A stretch of DNA of 64,000 nt from Baylisascaris procyonis (Eukaryota > Nematoda > Chromadorea > Rhabditida > Ascarididae): the NCBI GenBank assembly GCA_037389465.1, contig JAZARR010000008.1:2791501-2855500 (forward strand). Direction: 5' to 3'. A program made the translations under genes and the position numbers. Shown here one piece after another: positions 1 through 12,600 of the stretch. Below the pieces are notes generated by a model. The model saw only the letters and a program-made list of their open reading frames with translations, ran no database searches and had not been told where the DNA came from. Every line of letters begins with the position of its first letter. Position 1 is the stretch's first letter.

Positions 1-640
1 AATTATAAAAATTCTGAAAAATGAAACTATTTAAATATACTTCATATTGTTGCTCAATTTTTGAAAAAATATTCGGAATGAAAGTTAAGTGCAATTAAAT
101 AAAAAATCAACTCACATTACTATTAAATCCCCCCCTCCCCCTTCAAAGAAAAAAGAGAGAAATTTAATGAAAATATTTCACTCATTCAACTGATGCATTA
201 GCGCTTGATTCGATCATAAGCTAATAAAACTGTTCTCATAATTGAATCACTTAATACCTAAGCAATGACGTAAACAAAGCGAGAAACAGAGTAAGAGAGA
301 GAGAGGGAAAGAGGGGGAGGGAGAGGGAGAGAGAGGAAAAGAGGGGAGGGAGGGGGAGAGAGAGAAATGTTAGTGGTGTACAGTGACCGTGAATACGGAA
401 ATCAACTAGGATGCAATGCAACGACAATGAAGATGCAATCGAATTCAATAGCAGGATAGTACTGATTCAACAATCATGCATAAAATTCAATGCCTTAATG
501 AATTATATCGATAAATGCTTGCGTTATAATGAGCCTAGTCTATAAAAGAATAAACCAAGTAATTAAGTCTAAAAAACTTAAAAAAAAATCGGCATCTCGT
601 TCGACGTTTTCTCATTTCGCAATAATCAGTTCACCAAATG

Positions 641-656
641 CAAATAAATAAACAGA

Positions 657-712
<56 letters not shown>
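641..712. repeat. (AAAT)n microsatellite
   Basis: About 70 bp of AAAT/TAAA tetranucleotides with one GATA interruption near the start. It lies in the presumed last visible intron of PMPCB. Confidence 0.9.
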
Positions 713-713
<1 letters not shown>

Positions 714-1107
714 GAATGCAATTATTTTATCCATTTTTCTTCTGCACTCTCCTTAATCGATCCAGAGTTCAAACAATTCAACAAATATAATCAATTTAAA
801 TAAACATAAACTATTTCCATCATTTTATATTTTTCACTTTATTGGCTCGAAATGTTAGAAAGTAGAGGAATACGAACCCAGTAAGGTAAACTACAAGATG
901 ACGCAAGTAGTCATTATTTCAATAAAACATAAGCAACTGAACGAACCAAGAATGTCATTGCCCACCTTTAACAAAGCCTATTAGGCTGATAAGTAGAGCA
1001 CCAACTATTGCAACGACATTCCTAGTGGAAGAAACTTTTGAATGGGTGCAAATAATCAAGAAATAACATTTTTATGGATTAATTTCGAGAAACTCACTCA
1101 CTCGAAG

Positions 1108-1258
<151 letters not shown>

Positions 1259-1343
1259 AAAACCTACCGCATGTATACATATTGCACTCATCAATTATAT
1301 CCGACCAGAAAGATTAAAACGAAAAGCAAATGCGAAAACTCAC

Positions 1344-4300
1344 ATAGCTGGGTACAAATCGACCAGGCTCAATTAAAAGATCCTTGTCGACGGTCTTCAA
1401 ATCACCGAAATATTTGTTGCCCAATTCAACAAGGTGATCATGCTCAACCCCACCTGCTCCAGCCAGAACCATACGTGGTCCACGATAGTGTTCTTCGATA
1501 TATTCAACCAAATCTTTTCGCTGGATTGAGCTAGATAAAATCAATTCTACAGCAATATACAACAACTCAATGACCACTACAAATATAATCGGTAGCTAAC
1601 TAGTTCCCCCATTCAACAACTTTACGTTACAGTAGTCCCTTAAATAAAAACTTAGACGGAAACTATTTGAATAAATTTCAGCGTAATGTCATCCGACGAT
1701 ATTCATATTTATATATACTCAGGTAAGTCGCAACATCAGTACTCAGTTTTGTTGCGGTGTAGTATCCCACTTAGTAAGATTTATTGAGATATGAGTAACG
1801 AAGTTGTCGTTCTTGGATAGCCAGTAGACAAAACGGTGTTTGGCCATAACTAACAGCCTACTACACTTATAAAGGAACATTACTTGGCCACAACTCCACT
1901 ATAAAAAACATCATAATCGACCTTAATTCCACTCTATCACACTCACAGGAAACATGAGTTTGGCATATTTGCCAACTGTAATACGTTCATAGTAAATATG
2001 AGCTGACCATAATTTTCAGTCTACTATACTCATTATAAATACGAATTGGTCATAATTATCAATCCACTACATTCAAAAAGGATTGAGCTGACCATAATTC
2101 ATAGTTTATTATAGTCATATAACACATAATTTTAATTACCTCAAAATAAATCTTGATATGAATTCAAATTTTTTCGCTGAATTTCGTTATGCAAAATAAA
2201 GATCAAAAACCACTCAAAAACCAATCGATATGCAAAATTATATAATATAACCAAGGCTATGCTTCCTTCTCATACATCCTCGCATTTGATTTATAGTAGA
2301 TCAAAGGAAAGTCAATAAAAAGAAAATAAACAAAACAAAAAAGGATATTCAAACACGAACTTGATATTCTCGACGGGTCCGAGTATCGTTCTAGCTAGGG
2401 ATGTACCTCGAAATGCACCTGCATGAAGGTGATCAAAAACAACCTCTTGTAAATTTTGCTCTACTTCTTGCATTTCGCGTAGAATCACACCACGTTCTCG
2501 TTCTATTTCAATATTACGCAATTGACTTTTCCTCAATATATCGGCCAATATTTCCACCGCTAAAATGATCATCAATATGTGATCAAATATCGATTATTAA
2601 ATCAATCGATATGATCCACTCCCCTCAAAATGATCAAAGATCAGAAGGAAAAGAATTAAAGGAAAAAGGAAGATGTAAAGGAAAATTATTCTCTTTTTTG
2701 GATGTGCAATTTTTAACATTGATGCCTTACGCAATAGGTTACGATTTATGATACCACACATTCTTGTACTTTTTGATGTCCTCATCCACCCCCGCCCCCA
2801 ATCTTCCCTCACCCCTCAAGTCTTCTAAAAATAAAGGGACAATTTCAGACCCAAAGTAAGTAAAGAACTGTTAAAGCATCATATCATTTTCTATTAGCAA
2901 CTCAAATACAACTCAATTATAGTCAAACATTCCCAATTTTCAGCATTTATACAATAGAAAATTGCGAATGCATTTTGATGTTTCTTATAGATCTCCAAAT
3001 TTACCGTTTCACTCGAATCGCTGAGGCTAATCAATGTAATGAATCCATCAAAATTTCAACGATTGATCCCCTCAGATAAATTTTACTCCAAAAAATCTTA
3101 TATTATAGCTTGAAAAGAAAAAAAGAAAAGGTAAATAAGAATGAAATTAACATACAATGCTCAAGATCTTGTGAGAAGCATTTTGCATAATAGACAGTTT
3201 GTTCTCTCGATGTATAAGCATTTAAATGTGCACCCATATTTTCAACTTCCAATTCCAATTGTGTTTGTGATCGCGTTAATGTACCCTGCAAACATAACCA
3301 AAATTATAAAGGATTAGAGAGAAATTCATTTTCAATATTCCCTCCCCCCCCCCTCCTCCCCCTCGAATCATAGAAAAATGACCGAAATTAAAAAAAAAAA
3401 ACAATTCATTTTATCTCAACTCTTGTAAATGATTAACTAGGGGAATAGCAGTAGTATTTTACGATCAATTAGAACATCTTATATTTAATAATGAGGTTAA
3501 TATAAGCATCTGTGGAAAAAAACAATAGCAAAATAGAGTGAGACAGTAAGAGGAAAAGAATAATAAAACGAAAAATGTCCATTACTATAAATTGCACTTA
3601 CTTGCTTGGTAAAGTCTATCAGCAAGGTGAGCAATACTACAATCATCACCACCTCATCACCTTACCTTCTTTGCCTATGTCCTAGTGCAACACTGTATTC
3701 ACATCAGTCGGTAATAGTTCACTAATTTTTATGCAACGCTCATAAAGAGCGCCTCAATTAATAAAATCTTATAAATATTATTTTTTTATAATGGTAGTAA
3801 TAGGTAAATTGAGATGGGAAGCAAAAGATGGCAAGAGTTGACCAGCGGTTCTATTCAATGCAAAGGAAGTGCGATAGAAGGACACATCGCGAATATCGAA
3901 ATATTCAATGAAACCGTACAAAGAAATGAAAAATAAAAAGAAACAAATCAATGAATAAAAGAAACATCCATCGACCCCCCCCCCCCACCATCAAACAATT
4001 GTCATCGATGGCCAATCTATTCATACCACATTTGAATACTTTTAAATTAAAGATGAATGCACTTATTTTACACTTAGTTTCAATAACGATCGCAAAAATG
4101 CAGAATTGTGACCCATAGACGTTTGCTTCGTGACACAAAGAATGATGGTCATGTTGAGGAATGACAAAAGAGAGAAGGCGTGAAGGGAATGGCTATTGAG
4201 CAAATCTCTACAAATTTTTATTTCAGGAAAGATTTAAGATATTCTCTGCAGAAGTAGCGATTTCCGAGGAATATAGCAGCAGAAGGCACATGGATAATAA

Positions 4301-6392
4301 AAATTTTTCTGATATAAATTATAAAAATGAATCAATTCTCGAAATGCATCGATATCCCCCATCTCAGATTAAACGTTGACAGAGAAAATCTTCAAGCAAT
4401 AGAAGCGAAAGAAGGCATTTATTGATGCAAAGACTCATAACTGCTTCAAATGTGAAGCAATATGGGGCTATATTCTGGTTTCTACGGTAATAAATAGGAA
4501 CTAAACGAAAAAAAACATCCAACCTTGAAGGCCATATGTTCTAAAAAATGCGCAACACCATTGTTATGATCGTCCTCGTATCGACTTCCAGCATCGATCC
4601 ATATGCCAACCTTAATATTGACAAATCGCTTATTTGAATTCATCAAAGAGCAATCATATAGATATATGCACAATAGTTACTTTGAACGAAAAAATGTGTA
4701 TACCCTGTCGCATTCTATAATGTTGATGCAAGTGCCGTTGAATGGACGCCGAGTTCGAGCAGCATTCATCGGAACTTTTGGTCCCTTTCGTTTACAGCAA
4801 CCGAACTTTTACATAGAGATTTTATACAATTTCATTCCAAAAATATGGTTAACCTTGAATATTTATGGATCTGCTTGGAACTCAAAAAGAACTAAAAAAT
4901 GGAAGATGGGAAGGGAGGGGAGGGGGAAGAGCTTGCGATGAACTCGATAGCTCATAACAACGAGCAAATCATGAAAACGCATCCCTCTTTCTCTCAATCT
5001 GATGCAGGCTTCAATGCACACATTTATAACCTTTAAATTGCTTTATACAAGAGAAAAGTAGGCACTTGCAATAAAACGTCAAAACGTGAGGCAAGGGGAG
5101 GGGGGGGAAGGGGTGATGATCCAACGAAAAGAGAAATGGTCTGCCTAGAGATGAACCCAATATCCTTAACCCATTATTGTCAGGAATCTGTTAATTTCCT
5201 TTATATGGTTTGAACGCATCAAATTTGATTTACTATACAAATATTCACATCGTATTTTTGAATCAATACGGTATACGCAATAATTCACATTGTTTCATAT
5301 CAATAAAAAATTGATAAATTATGGTATTATGCGAGATTGAAATATTTTCAAAAATTTCTATTCATTTATTTACCTAGTAAATGGTAAATAGCATCTTAAT
5401 ATGACCGATTTTTGAGTGAAATAATCATCATTGAATATGTTGTTGACTTTTTAAACTGTCATATCTACCCAATCATCTCACGTAAACTTTAACTGATCCC
5501 CTTCTGAAGAAAATACTCCTGAAGCACCTAATAAATAGTATTAGCTTCTGGGAAAAAATTCCTTTAAAGCTCTCGAGTGCCAACACTATTCGTAATCACC
5601 TGCACAGGTAAGGAACAGGTGAAACCTTTTGTAATCATCCCCTTTCTATACTATTTTTTATGTTTCAAATATCAAGAATCTAATAAAATATATTTTTATT
5701 AATATAATAAAAACATAGGACAATAAAATTGCAAAAAAAAAAACAAGCAAAATAAAGAAACTAATGGTGAAACTTTGGTAGGCAATAATTGATAGAAGTA
5801 AAACTAACAGTTGCGGTTGGTATTCTCGAATTCTCACTAGCTATTCTAAATCCATTTGTAATTGTCGTCACATGTGTTTCCGGCATATTCAAGATTACCG
5901 GCGATTTGGTGGCTATCGACGTTGCACAACGTTTAAACTAAAAAAAATACACTAATAGAGTTAAAAACTTCAACAAATTTCACCTCTCAATACCGCAGTC
6001 TGCTTTCCCTTTAGTCAAAAACATAAATGGTAGAGATCATTTGAAAGTAAAATGAGTCAACGTTGAATTCTTTGGTTCATTTTAAACCACTTTAAACCTG
6101 ACAGATGGGAACAGCTAGGTACAAGCAATATTTTTGTAAGCAAGAATGTAATGGGAAACAATCAGAAGTATGGCCTTTATCCTTCTAGCATAATTACTGA
6201 TCAATGAAATGATGCAACCACTTGATGACCTCGTTAAGCCAGGTTAGCTTTCTATAAAGGTGTTCGTAGCTGAGAAACGATTCTCATACAATGATTTAAA
6301 AAAATATACGGTATCCTTACTTGTGCGATTCGACTGCGAACGATGATTCCACGAAGGAAATGCCTCGAAAGGCCACGAAAACCCTTTTGCAT
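1344..6392 (-). CDS. PMPCB: Mitochondrial-processing peptidase subunit beta (5' part, six exons)
   Basis: This encodes the catalytic beta subunit of the matrix protease that removes targeting presequences from imported proteins; core I of the bc1 complex is a close paralogue. Exons in transcript order are 6392-6321, 5937-5809, 4610-4524, 3285-3156, 2559-2361 and 1530-1344, and all phases join. The start is the ATG at 6392, which opens a basic, Ser/Arg-rich presequence ([15 protein letters not shown]...). Residues 40-60 carry the family N-terminal block ([19 protein letters not shown]). The inverted zinc motif HFLEH is at about 88-92 with the usual [11 protein letters not shown] lead-in. A Glu in [11 protein letters not shown], about 76 residues further on, fits the third zinc ligand. 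[20 protein letters not shown] and [15 protein letters not shown] are also family blocks. The catalytic HxxEH favours active MPP-beta over an inactive core protein. The model covers 268 residues; about 200 C-terminal residues lie left of the window. The gene follows the MAM-domain gene on the same strand by 3 kb, too far for an operon. Confidence 0.95.
1835..2120. repeat. Degenerate minisatellite in PMPCB intron
   Basis: Five or so diverged copies of a unit of about 42-50 bp. They share a core like TTGGCCATAACT or GCTGACCATAATT, followed by a CTACTA-type stretch and an ATAAA run (for example around 1840, 1885, 2005, 2050 and 2090). The copies differ a lot, so this is an old array. It lies between the exons at 1530 and 2361. 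Confidence 0.6.
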
Positions 6393-9300
6393 GATTGTGA
6401 CCTTCGATTCGGACGGATGAAGCACCTTCCGACAAGTAGATTACTGAAATTGTGGAACGAAATAAGCTAATCAATATATATCATCGGTAAGAGAAGTAAA
6501 CACATTCACGATCAGGTATAGGTTAAATATTGAAACGGGGCTTATGTCGGATCGCGATTGGGATAGACGCCTCATTTAATATAGATCTATCTGCTTCAGC
6601 AGAAGTACGGGGGCTTCTATTTTTCAAAATGTAGGATGATGAGAGATTAGTGCATCGATTTTATAGGATTCACTTGATAACTTCAGGTTTGTGCAAACGT
6701 ATGAAGGTAGAGATATTCATGTCCTTATATTATGAATGATGAGAGCCCTTCCTGCTCATCCAACGATGTACTTCCATCTCTAGCCCTCATCCCTTCGCTT
6801 CCTTCAGAAAAATTGGGTTTTTTTCTGCCAACGATCCCCCTTAGAAACGGCTTTATAAATTAAAGCAATACATCGATTGCTAAATTATAAATGATTTTTT
6901 GAGGAGTTCGCATATTTCAGGATGTTATTTTCATTTCACTGATTCGGATGCCGCAAAAGACAACAGGATGCTGCTGATGCAAAACATATTGCATGAGATC
7001 CTTATGTTTAACACAGAACACTTCAACGGATTTACAAACATGTTAGCCTCATCGATGTGTTAGGAAGGACTTTTCAAGGTGTTTTTGCTTTTGGCAGGGA
7101 GTTTTCGGCGAGGGCTATAAACCCAAGCAGTACGATATAATTTTCCAGATCCTTTTCACTATTTCATAATCAGATCAATTATTTTACGGCTCGTTGTTGA
7201 ATCACACATCTTTCAATGGTGAATTCATCCAGAAGGGAATCTAGCGGCCAACGATGGGGAAGCGAATACCACCGCTGATATACGCTAATATTCCAATGAA
7301 GTTATTGTATAGGACAGAGAAATGAAATTCTACAATTTTGTGCGACAACAACATCTGGCCTTCCTTCCCTTTCTCTCTTCCTCAACGATATACTATACAA
7401 ACGGATCGTTAAGAACTCACCGGAAGCTTTCTCTGCTTGTGAGAATGATACGAGAGACCCGATTCAACACCTGCTAAAACGCAGCACATATACTAATCCA
7501 AACTAAAAAAAAAACTCTAACAAGAGGCACAAAGCGTTGTCGCAAAATCTGGATGTTTTGGGTAAAAAGAGGGAAAGCACTCAAAATACAATAACATCAC
7601 TTATTCCTGGGCAATTTTCGATTTCTCAGTATTAGATAGTGAAGGAAGTAGTGAAGGAAGTCAGAAGGAAGGGCGTTTTGTCGACTCCTGTCGAGTAAGT
7701 AACCATGGATGCCGGCATGGAACAAATGAGTGGGGAACGTGATCAAAGATTATGAACCCGCTCCGAATATTCCGAAATGAAATTCCTGGCCATGCAGATA
7801 TAGACAACAACAATTCGTCACCTTCGTTTATTATTTAATCGTGGACAAATGCGGCGAAATGGATCTGGCTTGATTGTCGGGACGATATGATCCGGACCCA
7901 CTAAACACCGGGACCGGACTCAGTTGAATCCAGTCCTAGCTCCGGTAAAGTCTGAACTAGCTTCGCTCAGTAGTCTTTTCCGATCGTTGTTGTTTGGTTT
8001 TCTTTATCGTTGAATATTTGATTGTGAATCCTTTGAATAATATTTAGTATTTATCGAAAATAAATATGTATATATTTCCCCTCCTTGGGAAATGAAATAA
8101 ATAAACAAATAAATAAATGAACATACAACAGCAATTCAAAAACAACAATCTAATGCGAATCAGGTGACTACGTTTGCTGATACGAGGAACTTCATAAATG
8201 AAGACCAAAGTGTAGAGGATGTGTTCTCGCTCAGACAGCAAAAGATCAAGATTCGACTCCACTCGTCGCTTTTTCTATTCTATCATTCCTTATATAATAA
8301 CGAAATGACTATAGACAGAAAATATACATAAAATAGAATGGTGAAGGTAAAACAAAAACAGTATAAAATTTCCTTACTGTATAATCGTATATTACTGTAT
8401 AACCTTACTCTCTCAACGGTATAATCGTCAAGTAATTTCAAAAATTGAAGCACCTTAGAGCAATCACAACAATACTCATAATTGGGGAGGGGGAAGGGAA
8501 TCTCTTCTCTCTATTTTAGGGTATGAAGAACTATCTTGTTGGTGAATTTCAAAAATTACCTTCCGAACAACTTTTTTTATCCTGAAATTGTGATTTTTAA
8601 AGACCAAAAACACCTTCCTTCCTGTACTCCCCCTCCCCCCAACCCATAAGCCTATGCTATCTCTTTCTTCTCCTTCATTCAAAATTCCTAGGAGGTTCTT
8701 ACAGTTGTATAAGCGTATCGAATTTCTTTCTTTCTTTTTTTTTTGTGTTAAGCTGAAAGAAGCCCGTCAGACCAACTGTTATAAAGGTAATAACTACCAT
8801 CCAAATATAGATGGAATGTTCGAAGGCAGTATGCAGGAGGAATCTCCCTCCCCTCCTCTCCTTCCCCCTCCTTCCCGTTCCTCTTCCTCTTCCCCTTCTC
8901 CTTCCGTTCAGACGGATTCCATCCAAATCTTTGAATATCCCTAACTCACATAATAAATTAGAGTGATAAATTATTGACAAGATCATAAACGTTTTGTTTA
9001 TATACAAAAATTTGCAGCATAAAATTACACAAAAATCAATTCAAATATATATATTCTCATGTATAAGTTTCGGTAGTTCATTTCTGATCAAGACTCCTCC
9101 GGCAAGAGGTCACAATTATAGGAATTTTAGCAACTTTTCAAATTTTGTTACCTTACATGAGCGTATATCTCGCTCGAAACATCTCAGAAATATAAATATC
9201 TTCATTTATAAATGCTTGACTCTTCAATTCTTTAGTGCTAGTCGAAAAATTGAACAGGTTGTTTTGAAATGCCTGAGAATTTGCATTTCGAAGGGATTTT

Positions 9301-9434
9301 TTTAGTACACGTAAGAAGAGCTTGGGAGGTTCAAAGAGTTGATCTATGAACGGCTGCAGAAATTATCCTTTCTGGACGTTCGAGTGCAATAGTCCTCTCT
9401 CTCTTTAAAAGGACAGGATAATCTCGAAAGAACG
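6393..9434. other. Intergenic region between PMPCB and the MAM-domain gene
   Basis: It lies upstream of the PMPCB start and downstream of the MAM-domain gene stop, so it should hold the PMPCB promoter and the other gene's 3' end. No exon of a third gene could be supported. A GC-richer island at about 7850-7975 carries GGGACCGGA and CTAGCTCCGG words that recur near 41745 and 42575. A C-rich patch lies at 8840-8905. Confidence 0.5.
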
Positions 9435-9674
9435 CTATGCCGCACATGCTGGATTGTTATCGAGATCGGTTACGGTAAGATTCGTGATTGAGACACGTGC
9501 TCTACGTGATCCATCACGTAATTTTGCGAACACGTAAAATTTAGTATCACTAGGAAGTATCTCCATGAAATCTTCGATCCATGTGGCACCCGTTTGGTTC
9601 GAACCAACTTCGAAGCATTTATCGAGTTCCTGTGTGACACTATCTTGACAAACGAACAACGACGATACACCCGT
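9435..9674 (-). CDS. Terminal exon of the MAM-domain gene
   Basis: It follows an ATTTCCAG acceptor and stays open to a TAG at 9437-9435. It reads TGVSSLFVCQDSVTQELDKC, then a WIEDFMEILPSDTKFYVFAK strand and an ARVSITNLTVTDLDNNPAC end. This is the second half of the last MAM-like domain. It joins in phase 0 to the exon ending at 10324, so these two halves form one domain. Confidence 0.8.
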   Translation of the reverse strand, partial: TGVSSLFVCQDSVTQELDKCFEVGSNQTGATWIEDFMEILPSDTKFYVFAKLRDGSRRARVSITNLTVTDLDNNPACAA

Positions 9675-12600
9675 CTGGAAATAACTGTGGTCACATCTTT
9701 ATTTCCACGTCAGACAGGTAGCGAATATTTTATAGTACTGCCAGAAGCAAAGTTTAAACTCACCTACCAATATAAATACCCTAACTTCATTTATAGTAGT
9801 CTAAATGGACATAAATGGACACCATTTTATTTGTCGATCGTATTGCTATCGCTGAATCCCCCCCCCCACCCCCTCCCTTCGAATTCTCTCGCCAAATCGA
9901 ATCGTCCGAATAAAAATTGAACCCCCTATCTCAATACTTGTGAGCGACAATTGTTTTTTATTGAAGAAATCAAATGAGGATAAACTTATACTCTATAATG
10001 GTTTGAAAGATGATATCATAAACGAGAGAAATACATAAAATATTCTGTACATCTCAGCGAAAATAAAACAAAAAAAATTCCTGAAAAAGAAGAATTACTT
10101 TGTACTCCATCATAAACAAAGAGGAAGAAATTCAAGGCACTAAATTCTATCTATACTATCGACTTCCATAACGAAATCTATGCTGTGTTATGATTTAACG
10201 TATACAAAACAAGGTACAAGTAAAGCGAAGATGGTTAAGCATCGATACTACGATGAATATATAGGTAAACGAAGGTACTCATTGCTAGAATATAAAACTT
10301 ACAAACAGAAAAAAAAATGTTACCTGTTTTTGGTATGCGAAATGTACTCGGGCAGCGGTATTGAGTGTGAATGGTGGTGATTCAAGGACGGCCACTTTAC
10401 CCTTCGAGAATAGACTTGCACTCACCGATCCGTTGCGAGGATGGAAACTACTTTGCGATAGTGCCACTCGTCCGCTTTTATATAGACACATCTGACCTAA
10501 ATTTACTCACCTGTGATTCTATTTATACCGAGGTGATCGTCGGTTATATCAGTTATCTACCTTCACGGAATCAGGCACATCATTCAATAGTGCACCATAC
10601 TGTAACTACTTCACTACTTGAATAAAACCAGGGTCTTATATTTCTTATGGTCCTAGGAGAGGAAAGGGGGGGGGGTATTAGAACGAGAAGACTGTATTGA
10701 AAGGGAGATTATTTTCTTCCAATAATCTTCGCAGGCCACAGCAATGCTATATAGAGAAGAACTCTTAACAACAACAACAACAAAAATAACAAAGCAATCG
10801 AACAACGGAATGTGCATCCACTTTAACATCTTATGATGTCGTTTTATTTCTGGGTTATACGGTAGTACTCACTAACCACCAATAAATTTGCATGTAAGCA
10901 ATCGGCAAACATTTGGATCCGGAGCTTCAACAGTTCTAAGCTGAGCAGTTCTTACTCCATGTTGGCGTAATGATGATGGACATATATCACCCTGAAATTA
11001 ATTTTGCATATCATTTACATATTTCCACTTAAGAACTTTTGCTTTGCATTAATGAATCTATTATATTTAGGAAATCGCATTGCAATTATGCACTAATTTT
11101 GAAAATATTTCAACGATAAATCTCTCTTCTTTCATTCCGTTTGTCCTTTCCCCTACCCCTCCCCTCATTAAGGGTATTCATGCATAAAAAATACTCTCAT
11201 GACGAGATTTTAGTTTCTAAAATTGCACAAATCATTTCGATCCTTTTATTTTAATTTCAAATATTTAAAAACTATCAATAAAATAAAATTTCCTTTTCGT
11301 TATATTTCTGATTTCTTTAAAAGTTTTCCGATTTCCACACAATCAGCTAACTTGTTCGGAATATATAAAGAAAAGATTTTCAACAAAATAAGCAGACTGT
11401 TGTGCAGCATATATATTCTTTCTTCTCTGTTATATATACTTATGAGGCCAAAAAAATGACAACCATTCTTTCGTTAATATTGCCTCATAACGGTGAATAT
11501 TTAAGCTTTGAATGACAATATTACTATTTATTACTACTATAAGTAAATTACTATTAATATACGTAAAATTACTATTAATTTAAGCTACATTAAAGAGTCC
11601 TTCAAAATTCTAGTAATATAAAATATAGATCTAAATGATATGAGGTTATCATTCACTAATTGCTTCTGCAGAAATTTGATGATCCCTTTTATTAGCAACG
11701 TCTATGCTCTATATCAGAGCATATCGTTTCTGAAAGTATTAAATATTGATGAGAATCCAGAAAAACGAACCTCCATTGTTATATCATCGATGATGAGGAT
11801 ACCTTTCGATGTGGCCTCACCTCTGAATGCTATACGAAACGAATGCGACATATTAGGTACATCGACAACCGCTGGTCCAGGTTGTTGTAGAGTTATTTTT
11901 TGGCAGTCGATAATTTCAGGCATCTTCTCCTCCAGTAAACATACACTCAACCGAGCTGAACCAGTCTGCCAAAATCTGCAAGTGCTTATAAAGGTGTATT
12001 TCAGATAAGCATCATAAGCACTAAATAATAAGCATTAAATGATAAGATTTGAAGAGTTCAGCGCGTGTTCATTATAAGAGAATATATGCAAATAGAACTC
12101 ACTATTTATAAATTTGCTTTTTAATGAAATTTATTAGTCGTTGAGAAAAATAAAATTAATAAATATAAAAATTTCAAAATTACAAAAATAACATTATTGT
12201 GGAAATTAACAAATAATATAAATAATTTCCTGGAAGATATGACGATATGAAAAGAGTATGTGCATATAAGAATGGCTGAAATTCTTCAACGATAAAACGC
12301 ACACCTAAACGTGAGCATAGCCTCATTGGTAACGCAGCGAATAGCTTCGGTCATTAGATTAGCCGTTTGACCTTCGTCAAGACGAACAAACGCGAATTCA
12401 CCATCTGGAAAAAAAATTTCGTTGGAGTTTGTCGGAGTCAACAGGGGCTTTTTGCTGGAGTTTGATGGAGTTGACGGGGCTTTTACTTAGAGTTTGTTGG
12501 AGTCGACGACTCTGCTGGAGCTGGAGAGCTTAGAGTTGGCTATATAACTAAAAGAATGGTCTAACATTAAGCTTATACAACACTAAAATGACCATAGCCG

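Noticed and set aside
4704..4800. Candidate upstream exon of PMPCB ending in ECDR before GTATAC
   Set aside because: It joined in phase, but the true preceding exon is 5937-5809, whose [19 protein letters not shown] block and phase match the family.
4603..4941. 112-codon plus-strand frame
   Set aside because: It overlaps a PMPCB exon on the opposite strand and has no recognisable domain.
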